From NCBI RefSeq assembly GCF_036898465.1, contig NZ_JARUMJ010000001.1, forward strand, positions 2,046,001 through 2,110,000: 64,000 nt of DNA. Reading direction: 5' to 3'. This DNA is from Streptomyces sp. B21-105 (GTDB taxonomy: Bacteria; Actinomycetota; Actinomycetes; Streptomycetales; Streptomycetaceae). This document shows, piece by piece, positions 53,161-60,673 of the stretch; the stretch's first letter is position 1; each line of letters starts with the position of its first letter. The notes beneath the pieces were generated by a model. That model was given only the letters and a program-made list of their open reading frames with translations, was not told where the DNA came from and made no database searches. Made by a program: the position numbers and the translations under genes.

Positions 53161-53369
53161 TGGTTGCCCCGCTCGGCGTCCACGGCGGCGAGCAGGGCGC
53201 GCAGCCGGTAGTCGAGCCCGGAGGCGGCCTTCACCATGTCGTTGTGGTCGTGGATGTCGGCGGCGGCGACCTGCTCGACGTACTCGCGGGCCAGCCGCAG
53301 CTCGATGGCGAGGGACGCCGGCGTCGGGTCGACGCCGGCCGGGTCGTGCAGCGGGCGGTAGGAGTTCAC
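53157..53369 (-). CDS. Small hypothetical protein (70 aa)
   Basis: 70 residues, helical (SLAIELRLAREYVEQVAAAD, SGLDYRLRALLAAVDAERG). Coupled to its neighbours by overlapping stop/start. Function unknown. Confidence 0.6.
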   Translation of the reverse strand: MNSYRPLHDPAGVDPTPASLAIELRLAREYVEQVAAADIHDHNDMVKAASGLDYRLRALLAAVDAERGNQ

Positions 53370-53803
53370 AGCACTTCACCCCGCAGGCGGATGGCCTCGG
53401 CGGCGACCTGCTCCAGCCGTTTGATGCAGTCGGCCAGGCCCTGCACGACGTGCGCCACGTCCTCGGCGGGGAAGTCGTGCTGCACGGACAGCTCCAGCGT
53501 CACGACGGGCACCAGCTCGAGGAACGGCGCCCACGAGATGCGGGCGTTCAGCATCGGCACCCAGCCGTGCGCCTCCGTCACCGCGCCGGCCTTCACCCGC
53601 ACGCTGTTGTGGGTGAGGTCGTGGCGGTAGACAGGGCGGCCCATCTCCAGGCCGTGACCGACGCACCAGGCCGGCTCGTCGAGTTCGACGCGGCCGTGGT
53701 CGACCGTGTCCAGGGCGATCGTGCGCGGCTCGGCGAGGAACCGGGCCACCGCCGGGAAGTGACGGTCGACGAACTGGCGGGCGCGCTCATCCTCGTTGCT
53801 CAT
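53366..53803 (-). CDS. Hypothetical element protein (145 aa)
   Basis: 145 residues, with EDERARQFVDRHFPAVARFL and APFLELVPVVTLELSVQHDF. It resembles the small accessory proteins common in Streptomyces AICEs and may be related to the DUF6907 gene beside it. ATGA overlaps on both sides. No function assigned. Confidence 0.6.
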   Translation of the reverse strand: MSNEDERARQFVDRHFPAVARFLAEPRTIALDTVDHGRVELDEPAWCVGHGLEMGRPVYRHDLTHNSVRVKAGAVTEAHGWVPMLNARISWAPFLELVPVVTLELSVQHDFPAEDVAHVVQGLADCIKRLEQVAAEAIRLRGEVL

Positions 53804-53919
53804 GCGGACCGCCCGCGGCGGGACTTGGCGGCCAGACGGCGGGCGTCCCGCTTCGACAGCGTCCCGGGCTCGATGAGGGCCTGGCGGCTGCGGTCGACGT
53901 TGCTGTTACGGCGCGGCAT
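53800..53919 (-). CDS. Small basic protein (39 aa)
   Basis: 39 residues, Arg/Lys-rich (RRNSNVDRSRQALIEPG, TLSKRDARRLAAKSRRGR). The start shares one base with the DUF6907 stop and the stop overlaps the next start. A DNA-binding accessory is possible. Confidence 0.5.
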   Translation of the reverse strand: MPRRNSNVDRSRQALIEPGTLSKRDARRLAAKSRRGRSA

Positions 53920-54431
53920 CAGACGCCACCACCCGTCGACGCGTTGGCCTGACGGGCACGCTGGGCGAGGTGCCGCAGCTGCGCGGCCATCGCGATGAGG
54001 TCGTCGGCCGTCTTGTCGGCCATCTCCGGGGTGAGGAACACCTGCGTGCTCTCGTCGTCCATCAGGACGTGCGCGGCCCGCAGCCGCGGGTCGGCGGCCA
54101 CCGGGTCCGAGTGCAGGCGGGCGTCCAGGGCGAGCATGCGGTCGCCGGGCCGGGTGATGCAGTCGGTGTCCCAGTTGGCGTCCTCGGACCCCCAGTGGTC
54201 GATGTCCTCGGCGTGCTGCGACCAGTCCTTGACGTGGTCCTGCGTGCACCACAGCGGGCACTCGACGTAGACGATGACCTGACCGTCGGCCGGCTTGCCC
54301 AGCGCGGCCGGCACGAAGCGGGAGCCCGGCAGGGGCGAGGGCACCTGCGTGGCCAGCAGGCCGAAGCGGTTCCCGGGGGCCGTCGGCTGCTGCGGGATGG
54401 CGGGGAGGCTGGTCCTCGTGTTCGTCTTCAC
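53919..54431 (-). CDS. DUF6907 domain protein
   Basis: 170 residues. The motif VECPLWCTQDHVKDW with AEDIDHWG and DEST near FLTPE matches the DUF6907 family of actinobacterial mobile elements (Cys/His suggesting metal binding). Function unknown. Coupled to the HTH gene upstream (ATGA). Confidence 0.75.
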   Translation of the reverse strand: MKTNTRTSLPAIPQQPTAPGNRFGLLATQVPSPLPGSRFVPAALGKPADGQVIVYVECPLWCTQDHVKDWSQHAEDIDHWGSEDANWDTDCITRPGDRMLALDARLHSDPVAADPRLRAAHVLMDDESTQVFLTPEMADKTADDLIAMAAQLRHLAQRARQANASTGGGV

Positions 54432-54673
54432 AGCGCCACCGCCAGTTCGCTGGCCGGGATGCCGCGGTCGGTGCAGTACTGCAGGAAGGCGGCGCGGGAG
54501 ATGCGGATGGTGCCGCGGCCCTGGCCGACCCGGTAAGACGGCAGCCGGCCCGACTTGGTCTCGGCGTAGACCGTGCTCGGCTCGACGCGCAGCGCGGCGG
54601 CAATGTCCTTGACTCGGAGGGGTGCCGCAGCAGACGCCTGCGTCTGGGCAGGCGAGATAAGCTCAGCGTGCAT
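54428..54673 (-). CDS. HTH_17 excisionase-like DNA-binding protein
   Basis: 81 residues. PLRVKDIAAALRVEPSTVYA, ETKSGRLPSYRVGQGRGTIR and ISRAAFLQY match the small helix-turn-helix of Xis-type proteins. ATG at 54673 with GAGG six bases upstream is preferred over TTG 54685. It heads the transfer operon, facing away from the GntR gene, so it may be an operon activator as easily as an excisionase. Confidence 0.75.
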   Translation of the reverse strand: MHAELISPAQTQASAAAPLRVKDIAAALRVEPSTVYAETKSGRLPSYRVGQGRGTIRISRAAFLQYCTDRGIPASELAVAL

Positions 54674-54800
54674 CTGAGACCTCAACTCTTGGATGCGACG
54701 CCCTGGCGGGCCCGGTGCGGGAACACCGAGATCACCCGTCAGGGCCTTGTCATGTCTGGCTTGGCCCGATCTGTCGTACCGACCGGGCGCACGACTAGGA

Positions 54801-54850
54801 TGTTCTAGAACACCTACAGAGTCAACAAGCCTTCCAGAACATTCTAGAAG
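54801..54850. promoter_or_regulatory. GntR operator pair
   Basis: TGTTCTAGAACA (54801-54812) is a perfect palindrome. A second site, CTTCCAGAACATTCTAGAAG (54831-54850), carries the same TTCTAGAA/CAGAACA halves. Both lie in the gap between the transfer operon and the GntR gene and would let the regulator repress both. Confidence 0.65.
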
Positions 54851-54862
54851 TTAGGAGATTTC

Positions 54863-55600
54863 ATGGCTCGTGATCTCTCGGCCCTGCCCCCCTACCAGCG
54901 CATTGCGGCGCAGATCATCGCCCGCATCGAGAGCGGCGAACTCCAGCCCGGCGACCACGTCCCGTCGGTGGCCCAAATCATGGAGACCGAGGGAGTCAGC
55001 CGGGCCACGGCCGCACGAGTCCCCGGCGTCCTCCGAGCAGAGGGCTACGCCACCGCCACTCCGGGCGTGGGGACAATCGTCAGCGCGCCGAAGAAGCTGA
55101 CTGCGGGTGCAGACCGCCTCGCCAAGTTGCAGGCTGGCGGGCCAACCCTCGGCGATAACGAACGTGTGGAAATCCTCGACGCCGGGATCGAGCCAGCCAC
55201 CCAAGACGTAGCCGACGCCCTCGGCCTGGATGTCGGCGCCGAGGTGATCCGGCGCCGCCGTCGGTACCTCGACAGCGCGGGCGTAGTCACGGTGTCCTCC
55301 ACCTGGATCTCGGGCGCACTCAAGGACGCAGCTCCGGAACTGCTATCCGCTGAGCCTCTGCCGCTCATGACGTTCGGGCTCATCGAGGAGCGGACCGGCC
55401 GGCGAGTCGCCCGGCGCCGGGACACTGTGGCGGTCCGCCCAGTCCCCGAGGACGTCGCCGGATATCTCGAGGCAGAGGCAGGAACGATGACTCTCGCCGT
55501 GATCAATCATTACTGGGACCAGAACGGCGAGCCGACCGAGTACGCAGTCGACTACCTCGGCGCCAGCCGCGAACTGTCGTCGGAATACGACCTTGACTGA
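54863..55600 (+). CDS. GntR family regulator with UTRA domain (KorSA-like)
   Basis: 245 residues. Winged helix: PPYQRIAAQIIARIESGELQ, VSRATAARVPGVLRAEGYAT. UTRA effector domain: LGLDVGAEVIRRRRRYLDSA and AEAGTMTLAVINHYWDQNGE. In pSAM2 the analogous KorSA represses the activator of replication and transfer, and that role is inferred here. ATG 54863 has TTAGGAG upstream. Confidence 0.88.
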   Translation: MARDLSALPPYQRIAAQIIARIESGELQPGDHVPSVAQIMETEGVSRATAARVPGVLRAEGYATATPGVGTIVSAPKKLTAGADRLAKLQAGGPTLGDNERVEILDAGIEPATQDVADALGLDVGAEVIRRRRRYLDSAGVVTVSSTWISGALKDAAPELLSAEPLPLMTFGLIEERTGRRVARRRDTVAVRPVPEDVAGYLEAEAGTMTLAVINHYWDQNGEPTEYAVDYLGASRELSSEYDLD

Positions 55601-55632
55601 CACCCAGCGTGACTGTGCCCCCGCAGTGCCGC

Positions 55633-55651
55633 AGGGCACAACGGGGGCACA
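55633..55651. promoter_or_regulatory. Candidate integrase arm-type site, right end
   Basis: AGGGCACAACGGGGGCACA differs from the left-end copy (40941-40959) at one base. It lies about 100 bases inside the right core site, in the non-coding right end of the element. Confidence 0.55.
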
Positions 55652-55753
55652 ACACTGTCTAACCCACTCAACGCGTGCCAACGCCGGCTAACGCTATTTT
55701 GGCTGGTCAGAGAGCACTTCTGGGCAATACCGCAGGTCGGGATGACCATGGCC

Positions 55754-55778
55754 CCACTGGTACTTCCAGTGGTTCACC
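55754..55778. mobile_element. Right attachment site (att core, copy 2)
   Basis: Identical over 25 bp to 40865-40889, with the same frame relationship to the permease coding sequence, so the two copies together define the insertion junctions. Confidence 0.92.
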
Positions 55779-55883
55779 GTGCTGTTCCTGACCGCGACGG
55801 TCGCGGCGGGCGTCGCCTTCCGCGCGTACCGCGGGCGCACCGCCGCTCGAGCAGCCGCCCTCGCGGGTACGGAGTCCGTCTAG
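55754..55883 (+). pseudogene. Displaced original 3' end of the APC permease gene
   Basis: The frame continues the permease: HWYFQWFT then VLFLTATVAAGVAFRAYRGR, a short Arg/Ala tail and TAG at 55881. It has lost its start and the first 484 codons to the insertion, and is not expected to be translated. Joining it to 39435-40889 restores the pre-insertion gene. Confidence 0.9.
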
Positions 55884-55916
55884 GGCGACGCGTGCGTGCG
55901 GGGTGCGGCCGAGCGG

Positions 55917-56498
55917 TCAGTCGCCCTGTACGCGCGCGTGCAGGTGCATGTCGTGCCAGCCGTCCTGGTGGAGCGCCGCACTGCGCTTGGTGCCCTCCAG
56001 GGCGAAGCCCGCCTTGCCGGCGACCCGGCAGGAGGCCTCGTTGGCGGTGGCGTGCATCAGCTCCAGGCGGTGAAAGCCGACTTCGTCGAAGGCCCAGCGG
56101 GTCAGGGCGGTCGTGGCGCGCGGCGCGACCCCCCGGCCGCGGGCCACCGCGGTCGTCCAGTACGCGACCTCGGCCACGCCCTCGTCCAACTGAACGCCGC
56201 GCAGCGCCACCCGGCCCAGCAGACCGTCGGTGTGCGCGTCGACGACGGCCCACTGGGCGCTGCGCTCCTCCTGCCAGCACGTCCGCCACTCCTCGATCCA
56301 GCCCGCCACCTCCTCCTCGGAGTCGGCGGCCCGGATATGCCACTGGTGCATCGCCGGGTCCTGGAAGGCGGCGTGGACGGCCGGCGCGTCGGTGGCCCGC
56401 CACGGGCGCAGCAGCAGGCCGTCGCCGGTGCGGAGCACGGGCTGTGGGGCGCCCGAGAGGGTACCGGCGGGCAGAACGGGGTCGGCGGTGTAGGGCAT
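55917..56498 (-). CDS. GNAT acetyltransferase (RimJ/RimL-like)
   Basis: 193 residues. LLLRPWRATDAPAVHAAFQD, WTTAVARGRGVAPRATTALT (motif A) and ELMHATANEASCRVAGKAGF (motif B). This subgroup acetylates protein N-termini or small amines; the target is unknown. ATG at 56498. It ends 33 bases from the displaced permease tail on the opposite strand. Confidence 0.85.
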   Translation of the reverse strand: MPYTADPVLPAGTLSGAPQPVLRTGDGLLLRPWRATDAPAVHAAFQDPAMHQWHIRAADSEEEVAGWIEEWRTCWQEERSAQWAVVDAHTDGLLGRVALRGVQLDEGVAEVAYWTTAVARGRGVAPRATTALTRWAFDEVGFHRLELMHATANEASCRVAGKAGFALEGTKRSAALHQDGWHDMHLHARVQGD

Positions 56499-56612
56499 GA
56501 CCCGCATCCTTCCAAGGAGCCGCGGGCCGTCAACCGGATTTCCGCGTCGCCGCACGGGCTCGGGCTCTCGCCGGGTCCCCGCCCGGCACCCCTCGCCGTA
56601 CGCTGGACCCCG

Positions 56613-57584
56613 ATGAGACGCCGCACCCCTCCCCCGCCCTCCCCGCTGCCGCAGCGCGACGGCATCGACCCGGTGCGGGTGCGGCTGCCCGGCGAGGGCG
56701 ACTGGGCCACCGTCCGGGAGCACCTGGTGGAGCGGCTCGGCGAGGCGCGCGCCCCGATCGTGGACGGGATGCTCGCGGCGGGCCTGGTCGTCGGCGCCGA
56801 CGGGACGCCGGTCCGGCCCGACGCGCCGTACGTGCCGGGCATGTTCGTGTGGTTCCACCGCGAGCTGCCGGCCGAGACGCCCGTGCCGTTCCCGCTCGAG
56901 ATCGTGTACCGCGACGAGCACATCGTCGTCGTCGACAAGCCGCACTTCCTGGCCACCACCCCGCGCGGCAGCCATGTCACGGAAACGGCGCTGGCCCGGC
57001 TGCGGCGGGAGCTGGGGCTTCCGGCGCTGGGCGCCGCGCACCGCCTGGACCGGCTCACGGCCGGGCTGGTGCTGTTCACGGTGCGGCCGGAGGAACGCGG
57101 CGCCTACCAGGGGCTGTTCCGTGAGCGCAGAGTGCGCAAGGTGTACGAGGCCGTCGCGCCGTACGACCCCGCGCTCGCCCTGCCCCGGACGGTGCGCAGC
57201 CGGATCGTCAAGGAGCGCGGGGTCCTGGCCGCCTACGAGGTGGCGGGCGAGCCGAACGCGGTGAGCCGCGTGGAACTGCTCGAGCACAGCGCGGCGCGGG
57301 GGCTCGGCCGCTACCGGCTGCTGCCCGCGACAGGGCAGACGCACCAGCTGCGCGTCCATCTGAACTCCCTCGGCGTGCCGATCCTCGGGGATCCGCTCTA
57401 CCCCGAGGTGGCCGCCCCCGTGCCGGCCGGCGACTTCCGGCGCCCGCTGCAACTGCTCGCGCGGGAACTGGAGTTCACCGACCCGGTGACGGGGACGGAG
57501 CACCGGCTGCGCAGCGGACGCGCGCTGCAGGCCTGGGCGTCGTACGACCGCTGGGCCGCCGCACAGCCGGAAACCGCTCGGTAA
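56613..57584 (+). CDS. RluA-family pseudouridine synthase
   Basis: 323 residues. EIVYRDEHIVVVDKPHFLAT, GAAHRLDRLTAGLVLFTV (catalytic Asp in HRLDRLT), YRLLPATGQTHQLRVHLNSL and ILGDPLYPE are conserved family motifs. It isomerises uridine in rRNA or tRNA; the site is unknown. Start ATG 56613. Confidence 0.92.
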   Translation: MRRRTPPPPSPLPQRDGIDPVRVRLPGEGDWATVREHLVERLGEARAPIVDGMLAAGLVVGADGTPVRPDAPYVPGMFVWFHRELPAETPVPFPLEIVYRDEHIVVVDKPHFLATTPRGSHVTETALARLRRELGLPALGAAHRLDRLTAGLVLFTVRPEERGAYQGLFRERRVRKVYEAVAPYDPALALPRTVRSRIVKERGVLAAYEVAGEPNAVSRVELLEHSAARGLGRYRLLPATGQTHQLRVHLNSLGVPILGDPLYPEVAAPVPAGDFRRPLQLLARELEFTDPVTGTEHRLRSGRALQAWASYDRWAAAQPETAR

Positions 57585-57603
57585 GCGGTTACGGGAGACC
57601 GGC

Positions 57604-59160
57604 TCAGTAGCCGCGCCACCAGGCCAGGAAGCGGCGCCAGGCGTTCGGCCTGCGGGCCGGCGCGGCCGGCTGCGTGGCCGGCTGCACGGGCGATGCCGCC
57701 GGTGCGGGCCGTGGAGCGGCGGCCGGCTCGGCGACGGGAACCGGCGCGGGCGCCGGAGTCGGCTCCGGAGCCGGAGTCGGCGCCGGAGCGGCCTGCGGCG
57801 CGGTGCTCACCGGGCGCACGGTCCGCTGCGGCGGCACCGGGGCGTGGCTCGGCTTGTGTTTGACGTCCTGCTGGGGCTTCGGCTCGAACCGGACCGGCAG
57901 TTCCACCAGATGGCGCGAGGCGATGGACGTCGTCCAGCGCAACTCGTCCTCGTCGCAGTCGAGTTGGATGTCAGGCAGCCGCATCAGCAGGGCGTCGACG
58001 CCGACGTCGGCGATGGCGCGCCCGATGTCCTGGCCGGGGCACTCGTGCGGGCCGCTGCCGAAGGCGAGATGGGAGCGGTTGCCCTGCATGTGGGCGGACA
58101 GGTCGGGGCGGACCCGGGGGTCCACGTTGCCGGGTGCGGGCGCGAAGAAGAGGCCGTCGCCCCGGCGGATGTGCTGACCGCCCAACTCCGTGTCCTGCTT
58201 GGCGAAGTAGCCGAAGATCGTGCTGAAGGGGGGCTCGTCCCACAGGGACTGCTCGACCGCCTCCGCCACCGTCATCTGGCCGCCGTTGAGCTGGGCGAGG
58301 AAACGGGGGTCGGTGAGGACCATGCGCAGCACGTTGGCGAGCAGGTTGACGGTGGCCTCGTAGGCGGCGAAGAGAACCAGGCGCAGATGCTCCCTGATCT
58401 CGTCGTCGGTGAGTGCGGCCGGGTGGCCGATGAGGTGGCTGGTGAAGTCGTCCTCGGGCTCGGCGCGGCGGCGGGCGGTGAGCCGGGCGAGCGCCCCCAC
58501 GACGTACTCGTGGCTCGCGACCGCCGTCTCCGTGCCCTTGAGGGCGTCGCGGGCGGCGTGCACCATCGTGTCGTTGTACTCGTCGGGCATGCCAAGGACA
58601 TGGCACATCACGGCCATCGGGAGGTGTTCGGCGAAGTCGCCGACCAGGTCCGCGCCGCCCTTCTCGCAGAAGCGGTTGACCAGTCGCTGGCTCGAGCGGT
58701 TGATGTGGCGGCGCACGCTGCGGTCGTCGATGGTGGCCAGGGCCGCGGTGACCGCGCCGCGCAGCCGCTTGTGCTCGTCGCCCTCGGCGTGGGCGCAGAT
58801 GGGCTGCCAGGCGATGTGCGGCATGAGCGGGTGATCGGGCCTGACCTTGCCGTCCACCAGTTGCGACCAGGTGCGGGTGTCCTTGGTGAACTGCGAGGGC
58901 GTGCGCACCATGCGCAGGTTCTCGGCGTGACCGAGGACCATCCACATCGGCAGGTCGTCGTGGATCAGGACCGGCGCCACGGGGCCGTGTTCCTCGCGGA
59001 GCCGCTCGTACAGTTCGTTGAGGTCCTCCGCGCCGGGGCCGTACAGGCGGGCCAGTCCGCCGGGGCCCCGCACGTGCGCGGGGCAGCCGGGCGGCGGGCT
59101 GAGGGCGAGGTCGTTCGGACCGGTGGGGGCGCCGGTGGGGGTGGGGTGTTCGGGAGTCAC
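57604..59160 (-). CDS. CYP157-type cytochrome P450 of the conservon, EXXR motif altered
   Basis: 518 residues. Heme signature FGSGPHECPG (367-376; Cys374 ligand). I-helix AAYEAT (265-270). The K-helix, normally ExxR, reads EQSLW at 303-307, so the otherwise near-invariant Arg is absent, a known property of the CYP157 family. The C-terminal 100 residues are a Pro/Ala-rich tail (PAPTPAPEPTPAPAPVPVAE) ending RRFLAWWRGY, possibly a membrane or partner tether. Last gene of the conservon. The reaction is unknown. Confidence 0.9.
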   Translation of the reverse strand: MTPEHPTPTGAPTGPNDLALSPPPGCPAHVRGPGGLARLYGPGAEDLNELYERLREEHGPVAPVLIHDDLPMWMVLGHAENLRMVRTPSQFTKDTRTWSQLVDGKVRPDHPLMPHIAWQPICAHAEGDEHKRLRGAVTAALATIDDRSVRRHINRSSQRLVNRFCEKGGADLVGDFAEHLPMAVMCHVLGMPDEYNDTMVHAARDALKGTETAVASHEYVVGALARLTARRRAEPEDDFTSHLIGHPAALTDDEIREHLRLVLFAAYEATVNLLANVLRMVLTDPRFLAQLNGGQMTVAEAVEQSLWDEPPFSTIFGYFAKQDTELGGQHIRRGDGLFFAPAPGNVDPRVRPDLSAHMQGNRSHLAFGSGPHECPGQDIGRAIADVGVDALLMRLPDIQLDCDEDELRWTTSIASRHLVELPVRFEPKPQQDVKHKPSHAPVPPQRTVRPVSTAPQAAPAPTPAPEPTPAPAPVPVAEPAAAPRPAPAASPVQPATQPAAPARRPNAWRRFLAWWRGY

Positions 59161-59221
59161 AGGGGGTCGCTCCGAAACTTTGCTGAATCCGGTGTCGGTG
59201 GGTGGGTGGGTGCCGTGCGGG

Positions 59222-59842
59222 TCAGGTGAGGCTGCGGCTGAGCGCCAGGGAGTGCAGGAAGCGCATGAGGGTCATCAGGACGTCGCGGCTGGAGGCGCGG
59301 CGTCGGACGTCGCACTCCACGATCGGGATCTCGGGCGGCAGGTCGAGCGCGGCCCGCAGGTCGTCGAGGGGGTAACGGGGCCCGTCGGGGAAGGTGTTGA
59401 CGGCGACGACGAAGGGCACGCCGCCCTCCTCCAGCCGGCCCATGACCTCGAAGCTGACCTCGAGGCGGCGGGTGTCGACCAGGACGACCGCGCCCAGCGC
59501 CCCTTCGAAGAGGCCGTTCCACAAGAACCAGAAACGCTCCTGGCCGGGGGTGCCGAAGAGGTAGAGCACGACCTGGTCGGTGATGCGGATGCGGCCGAAG
59601 TCCATGGCCACGGTGGTGGCGGTCTTGGTCTCGGAGCCGTAGTTGTCGTCGATCCCGATGCCCGCCTGGGTCATGGTCTCCTCGGTGGTCAGCGGCCTGA
59701 TCTCGCTGACGGAACCGACCATGGTGGTCTTGCCGACGCCGAAGCCGCCCACGATGACGATCTTCGCCGCGGCGGTCGTGGTGTGCGGCAGGTGGTCCTC
59801 GGCCCGTGGGCCGGGGAGCGTGTCAGAGCCGTTGAAGTCCAT
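59222..59842 (-). CDS. cvnD: Conservon small GTPase (CvnD)
   Basis: 206 residues. Ras-like G motifs: IVGGFGVGKTTMVGSVSEI (P-loop), FGTPGQERFWFLW (G3) and VAVNTFPDG (modified G4, NTF in place of NKxD). It is the output G-protein of the conservon complex. Its start overlaps the DUF742 gene by 20 bases. Confidence 0.93.
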   Translation of the reverse strand: MDFNGSDTLPGPRAEDHLPHTTTAAAKIVIVGGFGVGKTTMVGSVSEIRPLTTEETMTQAGIGIDDNYGSETKTATTVAMDFGRIRITDQVVLYLFGTPGQERFWFLWNGLFEGALGAVVLVDTRRLEVSFEVMGRLEEGGVPFVVAVNTFPDGPRYPLDDLRAALDLPPEIPIVECDVRRRASSRDVLMTLMRFLHSLALSRSLT

Positions 59843-60269
59843 GCATCACCGCTTCGAGAAGGGAACGGTCGGGGAGCTGCTGCCGGACGATGGGGGCGCG
59901 TGCCTGGACGAGCTCGGCCGCCAGCATCTCGGTGAGCAGCACCGTCACCACGCTGAACGGCAGGCCCAGGTAGGCCGACACCTCGGCCACCGAGAGCGGG
60001 GCTCCGCACATCCGCAGCACCGCGGTCTGTTCCGGCGGGGCGGAAGAGGGCGTCTCGGCGCACGCCACGATCAGCGTGACGAGGTCGAGGGGCGCCCGCT
60101 CGCCGTCCGCTCCCGTGATGATGTACAGCCGTTCGGGGTTCTTGCCCTCCCCCTCCTCCGGGGACCCCTCGGGTTGCGAGGAACGCATGGTCTGCGTAGG
60201 GGGCGGCGGAGGTACGGGCGGGGGAGGTACCGGCAGGGGTTGTCGCCGTCGGCGTTGCGGAGGGGTCAT
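59823..60269 (-). CDS. cvnC: Conservon DUF742 protein (CvnC)
   Basis: 148 residues. A Pro-rich start (LPVPPPPVPPPPPTQT) is followed by DUF742: RLYIITGADGERAPLDLVTL, LPFSVVTVLLTEMLAAELVQ and DRSLLEAVMHGLQRL. It bridges sensor and GTPase. Overlaps cvnB and cvnD. Confidence 0.92.
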   Translation of the reverse strand: MTPPQRRRRQPLPVPPPPVPPPPPTQTMRSSQPEGSPEEGEGKNPERLYIITGADGERAPLDLVTLIVACAETPSSAPPEQTAVLRMCGAPLSVAEVSAYLGLPFSVVTVLLTEMLAAELVQARAPIVRQQLPDRSLLEAVMHGLQRL

Positions 60270-60673
60270 ACGTTCTGCCCGTTGCGGCGGGGAGGACTGG
60301 TCAGGTGGGCGCCGATGCGGACGACCAGGTCGCGCATCATGCCGCTCATCCGGCCCGCCTCGCAGCGCACGTCGGCGAGGACCGCGAGGTAGGCGTTGGC
60401 GCCGGCCGACATCATGTAGAAGTAGCCGCCGCTCAGGTCGATGACGACCATGTCCATCTCGCCGCTGCTGGAGTGGATCTCCTGTCCGACGGCGGCGGCC
60501 AGGCTCTGCAGGCCGGCGCAGGCCGCGGCGACCCGGTCGGCGGCGTCGGGGTCACCGGCGTAACGGGCGATGCGCAGTCCGTCGGCCGACAGCACGACGA
60601 TCATCTCGATGCCCGGAACGCCGTCGTAGAGCTCCTTGAGCAGCCAGTCGAAGTTTTGGCGCTGCTGGATCAC
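60266..60673 (-). CDS. cvnB: Conservon roadblock/LC7 protein (CvnB)
   Basis: 135 residues. Roadblock fold: NFDWLLKELYDGVPGIEMIV, VLSADGLRIARYAGD and MVVIDLSGGYFYMMSAGANA. Such proteins act as GTPase regulators in the conservon complex. ATGA overlaps with both neighbours. Confidence 0.94.
   Translation of the reverse strand: MIQQRQNFDWLLKELYDGVPGIEMIVVLSADGLRIARYAGDPDAADRVAAACAGLQSLAAAVGQEIHSSSGEMDMVVIDLSGGYFYMMSAGANAYLAVLADVRCEAGRMSGMMRDLVVRIGAHLTSPPRRNGQNV

Larger units (their letters stand above)
40865..55778. mobile_element. Integrated AICE-like element carrying phage capsid and small terminase genes
   Basis: About 14.9 kb between identical 25-bp core sites, inserted in a permease 3' end. 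It encodes tyrosine integrase, xis-like proteins, primase-polymerase and Rep ATPase (RepPP-type AICE replication), FtsK/TraSA-type translocase with Spd-like membrane proteins (conjugal mycelial transfer) and a GntR (KorSA-like) regulator. It also has HK97-type capsid, P27 small terminase and HNH nuclease. No portal, large terminase, protease or tail genes are present. Genes are intact and strongly coupled, so it is probably active. Confidence 0.9.

Noticed and set aside
57844..59229. A 461-codon + strand frame opposite the P450
   Set aside because: Antisense shadow; the minus frame has the heme and I-helix motifs.
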